Both the position numbers and the translations under genes were made by a program. A stretch of 64,000 nucleotides of DNA from Blastobasis lacticolella (lineage: Eukaryota; Arthropoda; Insecta; Lepidoptera; Blastobasidae): the NCBI GenBank assembly GCA_905147135.1, contig LR990056.1, positions 9,682,001 through 9,746,000 of the forward strand, written 5' to 3'. Positions 53,707 to 63,880 of the stretch are shown here, piece after piece; positions within the stretch are counted from its first letter, which is position 1, and each line of letters begins with the position of its first letter. The notes under the pieces are model-generated. The model ran no database searches. It was not told the origin of the DNA and worked only from the letters and a program-made list of their open reading frames with translations.

Positions 53707-56216
53707 CTGAGCAGACAATGCGATGTGGACTATTAAAACCATTCTCGGTCACAATTGTAACGCTATTCGTTGGAAAACTCACCATATTCTTCCAATATCG
53801 CAGCTACTTCAAGCGCTATCATGACACCGGTTTCGTATCCCAGTAGATAGAAATTATTTTGAACTTTCACTCTTTTTAGTAAAATCTGTAAAAAACGATT
53901 AAGTTTGGTTGGACGCTCTCTTTTTATAATCTACGTCGGAAACTGAATATTTGCCATGCAGGTCAACTGACCTCTGCGAAGCGGGTAGCAGTGTCCATTA
54001 TCGTCTCGTGCGGGTGGTCGAGCCCGCGCTGCAGCACCAGCGCGCCCATCTTGAGCCGCTCGCACAGCGCGCCGAACCGCGCGTGGTTGCCCTCCAGACC
54101 GGGGATTATCGCCAGGTGGGATTCGGTCACATCGAACTGTTCGTTCGTCTAAAAAATAATGTATTATTTTAAAGTAAAAAATTGCACTGATTAAATGTAT
54201 AAATTTATTTCACATGACAACGAACTCTAGAGACGCCGTATAAGTTATGTATCCTCTGCAAACAGTATAGGAGATCAATTATTTATACTAAAAATGGAAA
54301 AAAGTTTTAGTATTCTAAAACTTTTTTCCATTTTTATTTAGGAAAAAAGTGGTAGAATAGGACCCAATTTTTAAGTTAGAACCCATTGAAGTGGTCCGAT
54401 TTATTTCTCTGAACTCTATCGTTGAAGTAAGAATTATATATTAATAACTAAGCTTTAATTTTTTTCATTGGAGAGCGTCGGTAGCCGGGCGGTTGAGTAT
54501 CCAACTCGTAAACGAGAGGTTCTAAATTTTGTCCATTTGTTGTTTTCTAACCGATGCTCTTACGGTGAGGGAAAACATCGCGATGAAACCTGCAAATTAC
54601 CTGTAACCATGATCCAATCTGGTCAGGTTCCCTTGGTAGCAGAGTCACAGAGGTCAGATGGTAGTCCCTCCATTGTAATTACCTGATCGCCAGATCTTGG
54701 ATCATGGTCAAGGCGAACCCCGGGCCCTCCATTTCAAAAGCAAAACCGTCCCGGTTATTATATTAACGCTATTTTGTTTATTGAAAATGAATCAGTTTAT
54801 TTCCATTGAAATGAGAGAGCGTCTCATTATTTAATAATATTTTTTTAAATGATATCTACATATGCTTTTGACCTTATATTATGCACATTTCATTTGACGT
54901 GGAACGTGTAGTAAGTACTTACCTACATAAATAAACCTGAATAAGTTTGCATGTACTAGCAAATCATAATCAATAATTATTATAGGCATTTTATATGCAG
55001 TAGGAGTACTACGTAATGAAAGTTATTCGTTTTTTATATTGTACGGCAGACAAATAGGCAAGCGGGCCGCCAGATGGAAAGTAGTCGCTGCCGCCTATGG
55101 ACATCAGCAACACCGGGGATACCTATCACCCACTTATGCGTTGCCCAGTGCCCACTTCTTAAGAGATCTCTAATTTAAAACAATGCTGCCAATTCGGACT
55201 CCTTGTATTCTTACACAAAACTATTTTCTTATTATTTTTAATTTATTATATTGATGCATCACAATAAATTCTGAGGCTTCCTGCCCAAGGCTCATTTGAA
55301 TTCTACCACCGATAAAATACACATAAGTACTCATACCATAGTCAAGCAATTCGTCAAAGTTGGCATGAAGACTAAATCGGTGGTGGCCAGCAGTTCGTCG
55401 GGTTCTACATATTGGTAGAAAGTTCCTAGTCCGGTCGGTGCTTTGAGATCTGATGCGAACAAAATTACATCTAGTTCTCGGATTCTGTTAACAAAAAATT
55501 AAAAAGTTAGCAATTTATCAATAATTTTACGTAACGTAAAACCATGCAAGTTGTTGTGGCTGCACGACTTTCACAATAGGCACTTTTGAGCGCGATGCTA
55601 CTTGGGGAGGGCTATTCGAATAGTTATAATCATTATTTGACGATGTCTTAGGCTCAGATTAACAACGTCCGGGACGGGACGGAACGGAAAAACACAGCCC
55701 CGAATTTAATCCGTAGCTCAAGCAAATGTATTTATTTTTATTGCATTGACTACATGCGATCCAGGGCGGTACGGAACAGAAGTCTATGGATAAATGAGAC
55801 TTTTCAGTTGATCATGTAGGTAATATCACTAAAGAGAAAATGGGTGTTAATTTTATAAGGAGCCGAAAAGGCAAGAAACTTTTACGGTGGCGTAGATTTC
55901 AATATAACTCGAGCACGATAAATGAAAAAAGCAACACTACGTTGTGGAGATGCAGTAATCGGTCAATTTTAACTGCCACAATCACGTTAGCTGTTGCTAA
56001 TATTATCTAACTTACATCACTTAAACTAACATTACTTTGTAAAACACATAGGTAGCTCAACTTACTTCTGGATCGTCAAATCTGGAATGGCACTCTCGTC
56101 GAGCTTTAGGCCATGCACATCAGCTAAAAAGGTTGAGATCGCGGGCACTGCCTCAAGAGTAACGCCCAGCTCAGAAAGGGTGCTCGTTCCATCAGTGCCT
56201 TCAGGGATGCTGATGC
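53090..56216 (-). CDS. Fatty-acid-synthase-like gene: ACP and thioesterase end (5 exons)
   Basis: The exons are 56066-56216, 55337-55484, 53972-54148, 53783-53885 and 53090-53706 on the minus strand. All introns are GT-AG and the phases agree (2, 0, 0, 1), giving one frame of about 397 codons to TAA. The protein starts with an acyl-carrier-like segment (TLSELG...AISTFLADVHGL) and continues into an animal-FAS type I thioesterase (LAIIPGLEGNHARFGALCER, GLDHPHETIMDTATRFAE, YLLGYETGVMIALEVAAILE, TGTVFLVGGGPTEIQAALAQ, VASIVNRHLD). ACPs normally carry a Ser in a GxDS context, here GVTLE. The thioesterase nucleophile motif GxSxG reads GYETG. No ketosynthase, acyltransferase, dehydratase or reductase exon is visible upstream. 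Homology is strong, but catalytic function is doubtful. Confidence 0.8.
53783..53885 (-). CDS. Exon 4 of the synthase-like gene
   Basis: 103 bp between TTTTTTACAG and GTGAGT encode ILLKRVKVQNNFYLLGYETG and VMIALEVAAILEEY. It contains the GYETG sequence in the place of the serine-nucleophile elbow. Confidence 0.85.
53972..54148 (-). CDS. Exon 3 of the synthase-like gene
   Basis: 177 bp (59 codons) between ATTTTTTAG and GTCAGT cover the start of the thioesterase fold: LAIIPGLEGNHARF, then LKMGALVLQRGLDHPHETIM. Confidence 0.85.
54289..54336. repeat. Perfect inverted repeat, 22-bp arms
   Basis: Arms 54289-54310 and 54315-54336 (TAAAAATGGAAAAAAGTTTT...) are exact complements around a 4-base loop. 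They lie in the 1188-bp intron of the synthase-like gene. Confidence 0.95.
54470..54736 (+). mobile_element. tRNA-derived SINE, copy 2, intronic
   Basis: It matches the reverse complement of 9583-9853 along its length (ACATCGYGATGAAACCTGCA, TGGTCAGGT...CCCTTGGTAGCAG, TGGATCATGGTCAAGGCG). The head is more decayed here, with the B box reduced to GAGGTTCTAAATTTT. Confidence 0.72.
55030..55175 (-). mobile_element. LINE 3' tail fragment, third copy, intronic
   Basis: CAAGCGGGCCGCCAGATGGA and GCCGCCTATGGACATCAGCA match the 3' UTR of the LINE fragments at 32304-32676 and 50562-51215, in the same minus orientation. It lies in the large intron. Confidence 0.8.
55337..55484 (-). CDS. Exon 2 of the synthase-like gene
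   Basis: 148 bp between TTAACAG and GTATGAGT encode the linker between carrier and thioesterase domains (IRELDVILFASDLKAPTGLG, DELLATTDLVFMPTLTN). Confidence 0.78.
56066..56216 (-). CDS. Exon 1 (or first visible exon) of the synthase-like gene
   Basis: 151 bp between AACATTATAG and GTAAGTTGAG encode GISIPEGTDGTSTLSELGVT and LEAVPAISTFLADVHGLKLD, the acyl-carrier-like helix pattern without the attachment Ser. The exon begins in phase 1, so either a further exon or the upstream ATGT described below must supply the first base. Confidence 0.72.
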
Positions 56217-56282
56217 CTATAATGTTTACATTCCATTAAGTATAATTTTTCATTGCCACTTTTTTATATATTTGGTACTCAC

Positions 56283-56590
56283 ACATTTTATTTTATTTTC
56301 ATTAATCATACAGCCTGCATAATGCAGATCAATCATAAGCTCAAATAACTGAACAATAGCACAGTACTCCCTAGTCGTGAGATCTGGTGGAGGAGAGGGC
56401 GCGGCGACCGCGGCGGCGCGTGCGCGACCAGCGTGGCCGGCGTCGCAGCCAGCGCGCGCTCAGCAGCACGCACCGCGCTGCGCAGCGACACGCCCGCACC
56501 CGCATCACCGCTCTACCGACAAACATCATCAACGATCAGCTCGTTTGTTCGTAACTTTGAACACTAGCAGAGCCGAAAGCACCTAAGTCC
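56283..56590 (-). promoter_or_regulatory. CpG-rich putative first exon and promoter of the synthase-like gene
   Basis: The segment is strongly CpG-rich in AT-rich surroundings and ends at a good donor (GTGAGTACC, 56274-56282), leaving a 66-bp intron before the carrier exon. Its last four exon bases are ATGT (56286-56283), with an in-frame stop just upstream. Spliced to the next exon they would start a frame that stays open to the terminal stop. An overlapping frame in the exon contains other ATGs, which weakens this start. Confidence 0.45.
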
Positions 56591-57112
56591 ACTACTCACA
56601 AATCTCATAATACAACTTATGAAATCACTTTTACATTGACATCAAATGACATTTCTACTTTTCTACAATTCACATCAGATTTTAGCTATCTAGAATTCCT
56701 AATTCGTGATCGCTGTGCTGGCTCACTTGTCCTTTTAGTTATTATTATTACAATCACTATCACTAGTCACTAGAAAATCTACTCTACTTTCGGGAGGGCG
56801 ACCAACTGTCCCTGGGTGGTGTCGGGTTCCTCGTCCAGATATCCTTCGTGAACAACGATGTCAAGATCAAGAGCGTGTCATCTAGGGTAGCGTAACTTAT
56901 ACTGAAAATAACCAAGCGGTATTCGTTGAAGGTTCGCTGCGGGTGTGTTCCCTGATCAATATAATCTGGATGCCTTTAAGGCTAGAGTGAATAGGCTGTT
57001 CCAAGACGGGCATGCTTCATCTTCGGCCGCATCGTCACTTACCAACAGGTGAGATGGCGGTCAAATGCCCGACTTGTTTGTCATAAAAAAAAAAAAAAAA
57101 AAAAAATGCAGC
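56591..57112. other. Non-coding spacer
   Basis: AT-rich sequence upstream of the CpG-rich exon. 56780-57050 is less AT-rich and may belong to an RTE 5' region, but I see no clear motif. A 21-base A run lies at 57087-57107. Confidence 0.4.
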
Positions 57113-58132
57113 CGCCGACTTCGACTCACTCCTATGATGAGGTTGACGTTATGTATGAGGATATTTCCATAGCCATACATATCTCCAAGACACTCTATAC
57201 CATTGTTATGGAGAAATTTAACGCGAAACTGGTCAAACGAAGTGGTGACGAGTTGAGATTGGGGGCTCCCTCCTCCTCCTTGTTTCTCCTTTTTCAGGAA
57301 ACCACAACATTGCAGATGGACGTGGGTTGATCCCGATGGTGTCACCAAAAATGAGATTGATTTCATCCTGTCTATGAAACGGCATATATTTCATGATGTC
57401 TCGGTGACCAACCGCTTGAGAATTGGCAGTGATCATCGCTTGGTAAGAGGCACATTGAATTTAAATTCAAAGCTAGAAAGATCGAGATTGATGAAATCTA
57501 CGCTCCGGCCTGCACCCATCCAATATAAAACCCCGATAGCTTTCAACTCGAATTACAAAACCGCTTCGAATGCCTAGGGGAGTGCGTCAACGTGGACGAC
57601 TATAATAATAGTTTCGTGAAACTGTCCATACGGTTGGGCCAAAATTATATAAAACCTGCCGTACAAAAAGTACCAACAAAATCTCTGACGATTCCCTCAA
57701 ATTCATGGAAGAAAGGCGCGGAATGACTCTGCAATCCCCTGGTGACGTCTCTCAATTTAGGCGACTTAATGAACAGATCTCCAAGTCTCTGTCTCGCGAC
57801 ATGCGCCGCTTCAATACTACCAATATTGAGGCGGTGATCGAGTGCAACGAAGGCTCTAACTAAAGGCTTGGCGAAAGATAATTGTTGAAGGTATAGAGCC
57901 AGCTGACAAGGCTGAAAACAAAGGACAGCAGAGTTGTTTCGACCAAATCCAAGGTTTTGAGGGAAGTTGAGAGGTTCCATGGACTTATACAAGACAACAC
58001 GGGCCATATTATGGTATCTGTTGCCATATTGGTAACAGATACCAATATGGCAAAATACCCCAGAGTCAAGTTAACCCGACAGTATACCGAAGACGACTAC
58101 GAGCCTGTACGAGATTAGCATGGCTCTCAAGC
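57113..58132 (+). pseudogene. RTE-clade LINE, endonuclease to RT start (plus strand)
   Basis: Broken plus frames give an RTE endonuclease: YTIVMEKFNAKLVKRSGDEL (equivalent to the GDFNA motif, mutated to EKFNA), then after an internal deletion WTWVDPDGVTKNEIDFIL and IGSDHRLVRG. Post-endonuclease parts follow (RFECLGECVNVDDYNNSFV, MEERRGMTLQSPGDVSQFRR, KVLREVERFHGLI, YPRVKLTRQYTEDD, YEISMALK). Frameshifts occur throughout. The copy stops abruptly at about 58132, where an RTE 3' end in the opposite orientation begins. Confidence 0.82.
58012..58053. repeat. Two overlapping perfect inverted repeats
   Basis: TTGCCATATTGGTA (58021-58034) pairs with 58040-58053 across 5 bases. TGGTATCTGTT (58012-58022) pairs with 58034-58044. 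The two palindromes share sequence. Confidence 0.92.
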
Positions 58133-59245
58133 ACATATCAGCCGAAAGACGCTCACTACTGGGCATAGGCCTCTCTCAGAGATCTCTACAAAGGCCTGTC
58201 TTATGCCTTCCGCATCTTTACCGTTAGTACCTGCGATCTTTACCAGGTCATTTGTCCACCTTGTGGGAGACCTACTCAAGCTGCGTCTTCCGGTACGTGG
58301 TCGTCACTCGAGAAATTTACTGCCCCATCGGCCATCTGTTCTTCGAGCTACGAACTTTGCCCACTGCCACTTTAGCCTGACAATCCTTAGATTGGCTATG
58401 TCGATGACCTTGGTTTGCTTGCGGGTCTTCTCATTTTTGATTCGATCACTCAACGAGACTAACCCTTTCCATTGCCCTTTGGGTAACAGTGAGCTTTCTT
58501 ATAAGGCCCATAGTGAGCGGCCACGTTTCAGTCCCGTAGGTCATCTCTGGCAACACACATTGGTCAAAAACACTGCGGTAATTGGGACGAAAATACATGG
58601 CGTAGCTTCTCAAATGCTGCCTAACCGAGTTAGATTCGTCGATTGACCTCTTTCTCGAAATTTGACCTACCTAGCTGGACTATTTGTCCTAGGCATATTT
58701 ATTCGTCAACAACTTCAAGGGGAGTGCCTCCAACTGTCACTGGAGTAGTCACAACATGAAAATTCGACATTATATTCGTCTTGTCCATGTTAATTTTAAG
58801 GCCTACTTGTTGAGAGGCACTACAGAGGTCATCGAGCATTTTGCCCAAGTCTTCCAGGGTTTCTGCTATGACTACGATATCGTCAGCAAATCTGAGGTGA
58901 GTGAGGTACTCGCCGTTAATATTGATGCCAAGTTCGTCCCAGTCCAGAAGCCTAAAGATATCCTCCAGTGCAGCGGTGAACAACTTCGGTGATATGACAT
59001 CACCTGGTCTAACACATCGCTGCAGCTGAATAGGCTCTGTGGTCTTATCCTGGAGACGAACCGACATAGTGGCGTTTCGTACAAACATTTCAGTGCTTCA
59101 ATGTATCTATGGACAATTTTGCACCGCTGTAGAGACTGGGGAATCGCCCAAGTTTCGATCGACTAAAAGGCTTTCTCATAGTCCACAAACACCAAGCATA
59201 ATGGCCGGTTATAGTCTTCGGTCTTCTGTATAACCTGCCGCGGCG
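58133..59245 (-). pseudogene. RTE-clade LINE, RT to 3' end (minus strand)
   Basis: On the minus strand the order is RQVIQKTEDYNRPLCLVFVD and YEKAF, a frameshift, LQRCVRPGDVISPKLFTAAL, LTHLRFADDIVVIAETLEDL and GLKINMDKTNIMSNF (58699-59088). The connecting and C-terminal regions (LTVTQRAMERV, KVIDIANLRIVRLKWQWAKF, RTDGRWGSKFLEW, SPTRWTNDLVKIAG) follow, and the tail GGCCTATGCCCAGTAGTGAG ends at 58133. It is 5'-truncated at about 59245. Confidence 0.85.
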
Positions 59246-59519
59246 TATATATGTGGTACATTTGGATTTTAAATGTCGTTAATAAAACATTTGGTCTTTC
59301 AAATGAAATTTGCTCGATGAAGTTTTGATTTTCTCTGAACCTCCTTCGGTCGAAGTCTGCCAAAAGCTTAGTTTTGTTATGGCCATAATTCATAAAAATT
59401 ACATTGAAAATAGAACTATATGATGTTTAGATAAAGCTTAAAGGAGGTCCGGACAACTCAGCCTATATGACCAATAACAAACTCATATTAGCAGCCTACA
59501 TAAGCAATAATTAGCTATA
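59246..59519. other. Short spacer between LINE fragments
   Basis: AT-rich sequence with no recognisable motif on either strand. Confidence 0.4.
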
Positions 59520-59960
59520 TCGCTGACCCTGAGGCCTTGCAGTCGGACTGTGTCACAAAAAAATTTGACATGAATCCATCTAAATGTAAAGTGGTGACCT
59601 ACAGTCGGAAACGAAAACCACTCAACTTCGGTTATACTTTAAAAAATGAATAAATAAAGCGAGAGATGGTCATTGCGGCGGCGGACCTAGGAATTGTTAT
59701 ATAATAACTACTAATAATAAACACATTAATGTTGCTATCTCTAAATCTACAAGAGCCTTGAGATTTATTGCGCGTGCATCAAAAGATTTTACCAAATCTT
59801 ACACCTTTAAAATTCTTTCCTGTACTTTTTTTGTACGAGGCCACCTAGACTACGCATCCCAGCTATGGAACCCACGTTATCATACGTATATAGATCACAT
59901 CGAGGGCGTCCAGGAGATGCAGTCTCGACATACATAGCGATTGCAAACTTATCGATTTCG
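59520..59960 (+). pseudogene. Jockey/CR1-like LINE RT fragment
   Basis: Plus-strand reading gives FDMNPSKCKVVTYSRKRKPL, after stops KSTRALRFIARASKDFTKSY and RGHLDYASQLWNPRYHTYID then HIEGVQEMQSRH. These are the thumb and connection region of a Jockey/CR1-type RT protein. Several stops and a deletion remove the palm. Confidence 0.78.
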
Positions 59961-61920
59961 GTCGTTATATATATAGATAATATGTGTACATATTAATATG
60001 ATAAATGGTCGGCAGAGGACAATGACAAACAGAGAAAAGATGGGCATGCAACTTGGCCGTAAAAGTTGCAAGTGATTAGATTTTATCAATATTCAGCTGC
60101 CAAAATAACGATTCTACGTCAGATATTAGTAACATTACAGGAATTTTCATCTTTAAACGCTTAAAAAATACAATAGGTAATGTTACAAAACAATAGATAG
60201 GACAGTTTCTGGTAATTTCTTACAAATTTTAACTGGGAACTATTTATATTGATAAAAACAGCCCATATATGGACCGGTTCATTGGACCGGTTCATAGAAT
60301 TTATCAATATTCCGGAGTCTGTAGATTCGAAGCTATCGATAAATATCGGTAACTTAGCGAATTCAGCTGCCAAAATAACGATTTTACGTTAGATATAGCG
60401 AACAAAGGAGATAGTCTAGTTTTTTCCTGACCACCAGCCGGCATAATGAGAGTTGTAATGGATAAAGCTTATAAAACGTAATGTCCTCTCGTAATTATTT
60501 AAATTCTTTAGCTAGCCAATTTTTTTATATTAATGTTTAAAATATTACTAATTTGCTATGAAACGAACGCATTCTTGGCATGAAATTATGAACACACCCG
60601 AAAAAAGCTATGGATGCACAAACTTATCTGACCCGGTGGCCAAAACTGGAATCAAGTGTCGCCATTTTGAAATGTCATGTCAATGCCATTAACAGCGACG
60701 CTATCACTGGGTCAGATTAAGTTTGTGACACTGCATAGACAGACAGGTAAAAAAATCCTAGGTTTGGACATTGACAATGACAGGCATGTCATTGTCTTTG
60801 TCATACCATGTCATACACTGCCACTAATGACGAATGAAACTGCATACTCCGTTAGGAAGACCTGCCCTGTGGTTGTGATTTCGGAGGCGATGATAGGCTG
60901 TGAGCGAGTTAATTAGCCATAATAATATTTATTATGATGCTGGGGAATTCTCTTTGGCCACATCCGTCGGCCATTTTATGTATCAAAAGGTGTGTGTCAC
61001 GCATTGTACGCATTTTTGCCGTTGTGCCCCTTAAAAGGAGTTTTCTTAGAGTCATAACGTTGTCAGACCATATGACAGCGTCGCTTTTGTTGGCATTGGC
61101 ATGCTATTTCAAAATGACGAGACTTAATTCCAGTTTTGTCCATTATGTCAGATATGTTTTTATTATATAGTAAAAACCAGGGGTAAGCAATGCTAGTAAT
61201 GCAAGGGAGCTGGATGGGTGACCATTTCGTATTTGAGGATAGTTAAACGTTAGCACCGCAACGAGTTGGAAACTCGTTATGTGTGCCCCCTAATACTGGT
61301 GTTGTACATACCATGATTCTAAGGAAATCTAGGTCCTGTGCTAGTTCATTTTGGGCACATCCGTCGGCTATTTTATGTAACATCAAAAGGTATGTCACGC
61401 GGCACGCCGCATTACCAGTGTTTTTTTAAAGCGAACGCATTACACGCATTATTGAACATAATGCCCTCTCCTCTTGAAAGGCGTTTTTTCTTTCCTCATT
61501 GATTTTTCTTCGCTATGACGAAAAAAACTTCTTACTCCGGGCATAAAAGGAGTTTCTTCTTTCATCGTTTACTCTACGGCTTGTTCCAGTGTTGCATGAG
61601 TTTCACGTGAGTGTTGCAGTTTTGCAAAAAATATTAAGTTTTCGAAAAATAATTGTGAAGAATTGGCTAGACATAGATTTATTTTTTTAACTGATACGAG
61701 TTGCGTATTTTTCATACTTCCGTTTTTCATTCACTTTGTACCGGCTGGATCTTAGTGAACACCTTGTATGAACCGATAGACCGTATCCTTTGAAATCCCG
61801 CAAAGGTAACAATAAATCGCTAGCAAGCACGTCACGGAGTAAGACTTTGACGTTGCCAAAATGTCAATTGACAAGTAAACAAACAAAGAATTGCAAATAT
61901 ATAATTTTTAATTTCCTTAG
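59961..61920. other. Repeat-rich non-coding stretch
   Basis: Direct repeats include TTCAGCTGCCAAAATAACGA at 60087 and 60362, CACATCCGTCGGC-type segments at 60959 and 61357, and the 95-bp repeat 60125-60219 shared with 61921-62017. Short ORFs (60677-60916, 60934-61170) have no recognisable domain. Confidence 0.45.
60608..60738. mobile_element. 131-bp MITE-like inverted-repeat element
   Basis: Arms 60608-60639 and 60705-60738 (CTATGGATGCACAAACTTAT and CTATGCAGTGTCACAAACTT, then CTGACCC) are imperfect inverted repeats around a non-coding centre. Confidence 0.55.
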
Positions 61921-62017
61921 ATTAGTAACATTACAGGAATTTTCATCTTGAAACGCTTAAAAAAAATAGAATGGGTAATGTTACAAAACAATAGATAGGA
62001 CAGTTTCTGGTAATTTC
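61921..62017. repeat. 95-bp direct repeat abutting a truncated LINE
   Basis: ATTAGTAACATTACAGGAAT...CTGGTAATTTC is duplicated at 60125-60219. Here it joins directly to the RT of a minus-strand LINE and supplies that ORF's last codons, so the repeat is associated with the break. Confidence 0.85.
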
Positions 62018-63880
62018 AATTCAAGAACGTTACCCCTAATCCCATACATTTGCATTTTATTAAGAAGGATGGAGTGGTCTACGTAGTCAAATGCTTTACT
62101 CATGTCCATGAACAGAGCATATACTGGCAGCCTTTTATCCATCCGTTGGTATACTGCGCAGAGCAGTTCATAGATTGCTTTTTGTATGTTTGTGTTCTTT
62201 TTAAACCCATGCTGCTCCGGAGTTAGTATATGATTGTTCTCCAAATACCGATATAAAGCGTTGTATAATACCTTCTCAAATATTTTTGAGAGTAATGGTA
62301 TAAAATAAACTGGCCTATAACAGGACATTTCTTTTTTATCGTCTTTTTTAAAAAGGGGCTTCAATATTGTTGTTTTCAATACTTCAGGAAAGGTACCCTC
62401 AGTTATACACAAATTTATAATATAACTTAGAATAGGTGAAATTATTACCGATACAAATTTAACCACCTTAGTCAAGATATCATCATATCCAGTACTATTA
62501 GCTGCTATCATATTAGTAATGATATTCATGATTTCATTCGTATCAGTTGGACCTATATACATAGAAGTGTACTTTTCATAATAACATGTATTCTTGTTAA
62601 TATTTTTATTAGGTTTTACTGTCTTGGCTTGGTTAATGTAAAACTGATTAAAATTATGGGCAATCAATTTCGGGCCTGTTATTAGCCTGTCACCTACTTT
62701 TATTTTAATAACATGTTTTTTCGGAGGTTTTGTTTTTATATTTTTTATGATTTCCCAAGTAGCTTTAGCTTTATTTACGAAGTTTGAGATAACATAACTA
62801 TTTTGCGATTTTATTGTTAATTGAATAATTAATTTTAGTCTCTTGGAGTAGTTTTTAAACTCTTCTCGTGAGGATGGAGTGCCTAATCGTCTATATTTCC
62901 ACAACAATAGATGCTTGCGTTTACAGCATATCCTGATACCTCTCGAAAGCCATTTCACTTTCCTTTTCAATGAATGTCTTATATTTATATTTGGAAAACA
63001 AAGATCATACAACATCTTGCACAACGTGTAGAAAGAGTTAAATGCATCATTAGCACTTCTAGCTTCTAGGAAATCCCTGAATGATAGCGATTCTAAGCAT
63101 TTAGCAAATTTTATCATATTATCCTTGAAATAGTCACGCCCCAATGTATACCAGTGATCCAGAGTGCACGTCTTTTTGACGGGACAATATAACCACTGTG
63201 CTGTATGATCCGACAGAGCAAATTCGATTATTTCACTTTTACATCCTCTTATATTATGGGCAATATTGTCAATACAAGTCCTACTTTTGGGTCTTGTTAT
63301 GGTTCGAAACGCTAACTTTAGATTATATATGTTTAAAATTTGTTAGAATTCTAAGGAATATTATGTTTTATTTAAGATGTCAGTATTAAAATCTCCGCAC
63401 ATTATAATTTTTCTTTTAGAGTCATAAGCAAATCGAATAAGAATGTCATTTAGTTTATTAAAAAATATGTCATAGTGTTTAGCAATCTGCGTTTGAGGTG
63501 GAGGTCTATATATGCAAATAACAATTACATTGTTTTTTTGCAATATTTATAGCTGAACACTCAATTATGCCACTAATAGATAGATCACTGATTGATTTTA
63601 TTTCCTAGAATTCAAGGTTATTTCTTATAAGTATACAAGCACCTCCATTTCTTTTTCTTCTACAAAAAGAGGCTGCTAATGTGTAGTTTGGTATATTTTA
63701 GAGATAAGTGTCATCTGTATAAGTATCTCCAGCTTTATCCTGACTATCTAACTCATCTAGATGATGTGATAAAATATTTTGTTTGCTAATCAATCCATTT
63801 ATGTTATGATGAAAGATGTTCACGTGGCTATACACGAAAAAGCTTATTACTATTTGGTGGCGTAGCTGAAGGGTCAAACC
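62018..63880 (-). pseudogene. Jockey/CR1-like LINE: endonuclease and N-terminal RT
   Basis: Minus-strand frames begin near 63870 with INGLISKQNILSHHLDELD and continue with RRKRNGGACILIRNN, VIVICIYRPPPQTQ and IIMCGDFNTDIL (endonuclease). Stops and a frameshift precede the open 387-codon frame 61981-63144. That frame has RT N-terminal sequence (STGYDDILTKVVKF, FPEVLKTTILKPLFKKDD, YRPVYFIPLLSKIFEKVLY, NHILTPEQHGFKK, FMDMSKAFDYVDHSILL). It stops at YGIRGNVLEL, before the YADD motif, where the 95-bp repeat begins. The palm, thumb and 3' end are missing. Confidence 0.85.

Noticed and set aside
53951..54172. Plus-strand 73-codon ORF
   Set aside because: It is antisense to the thioesterase exon 53972-54148, whose minus-strand reading has homology, correct splice sites and frame.
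57087..57107. Poly-A tail of a retrocopy
   Set aside because: The A run is followed directly by RTE-related sequence but no upstream transcript-like sequence was recognised, so I treat it as a simple repeat.
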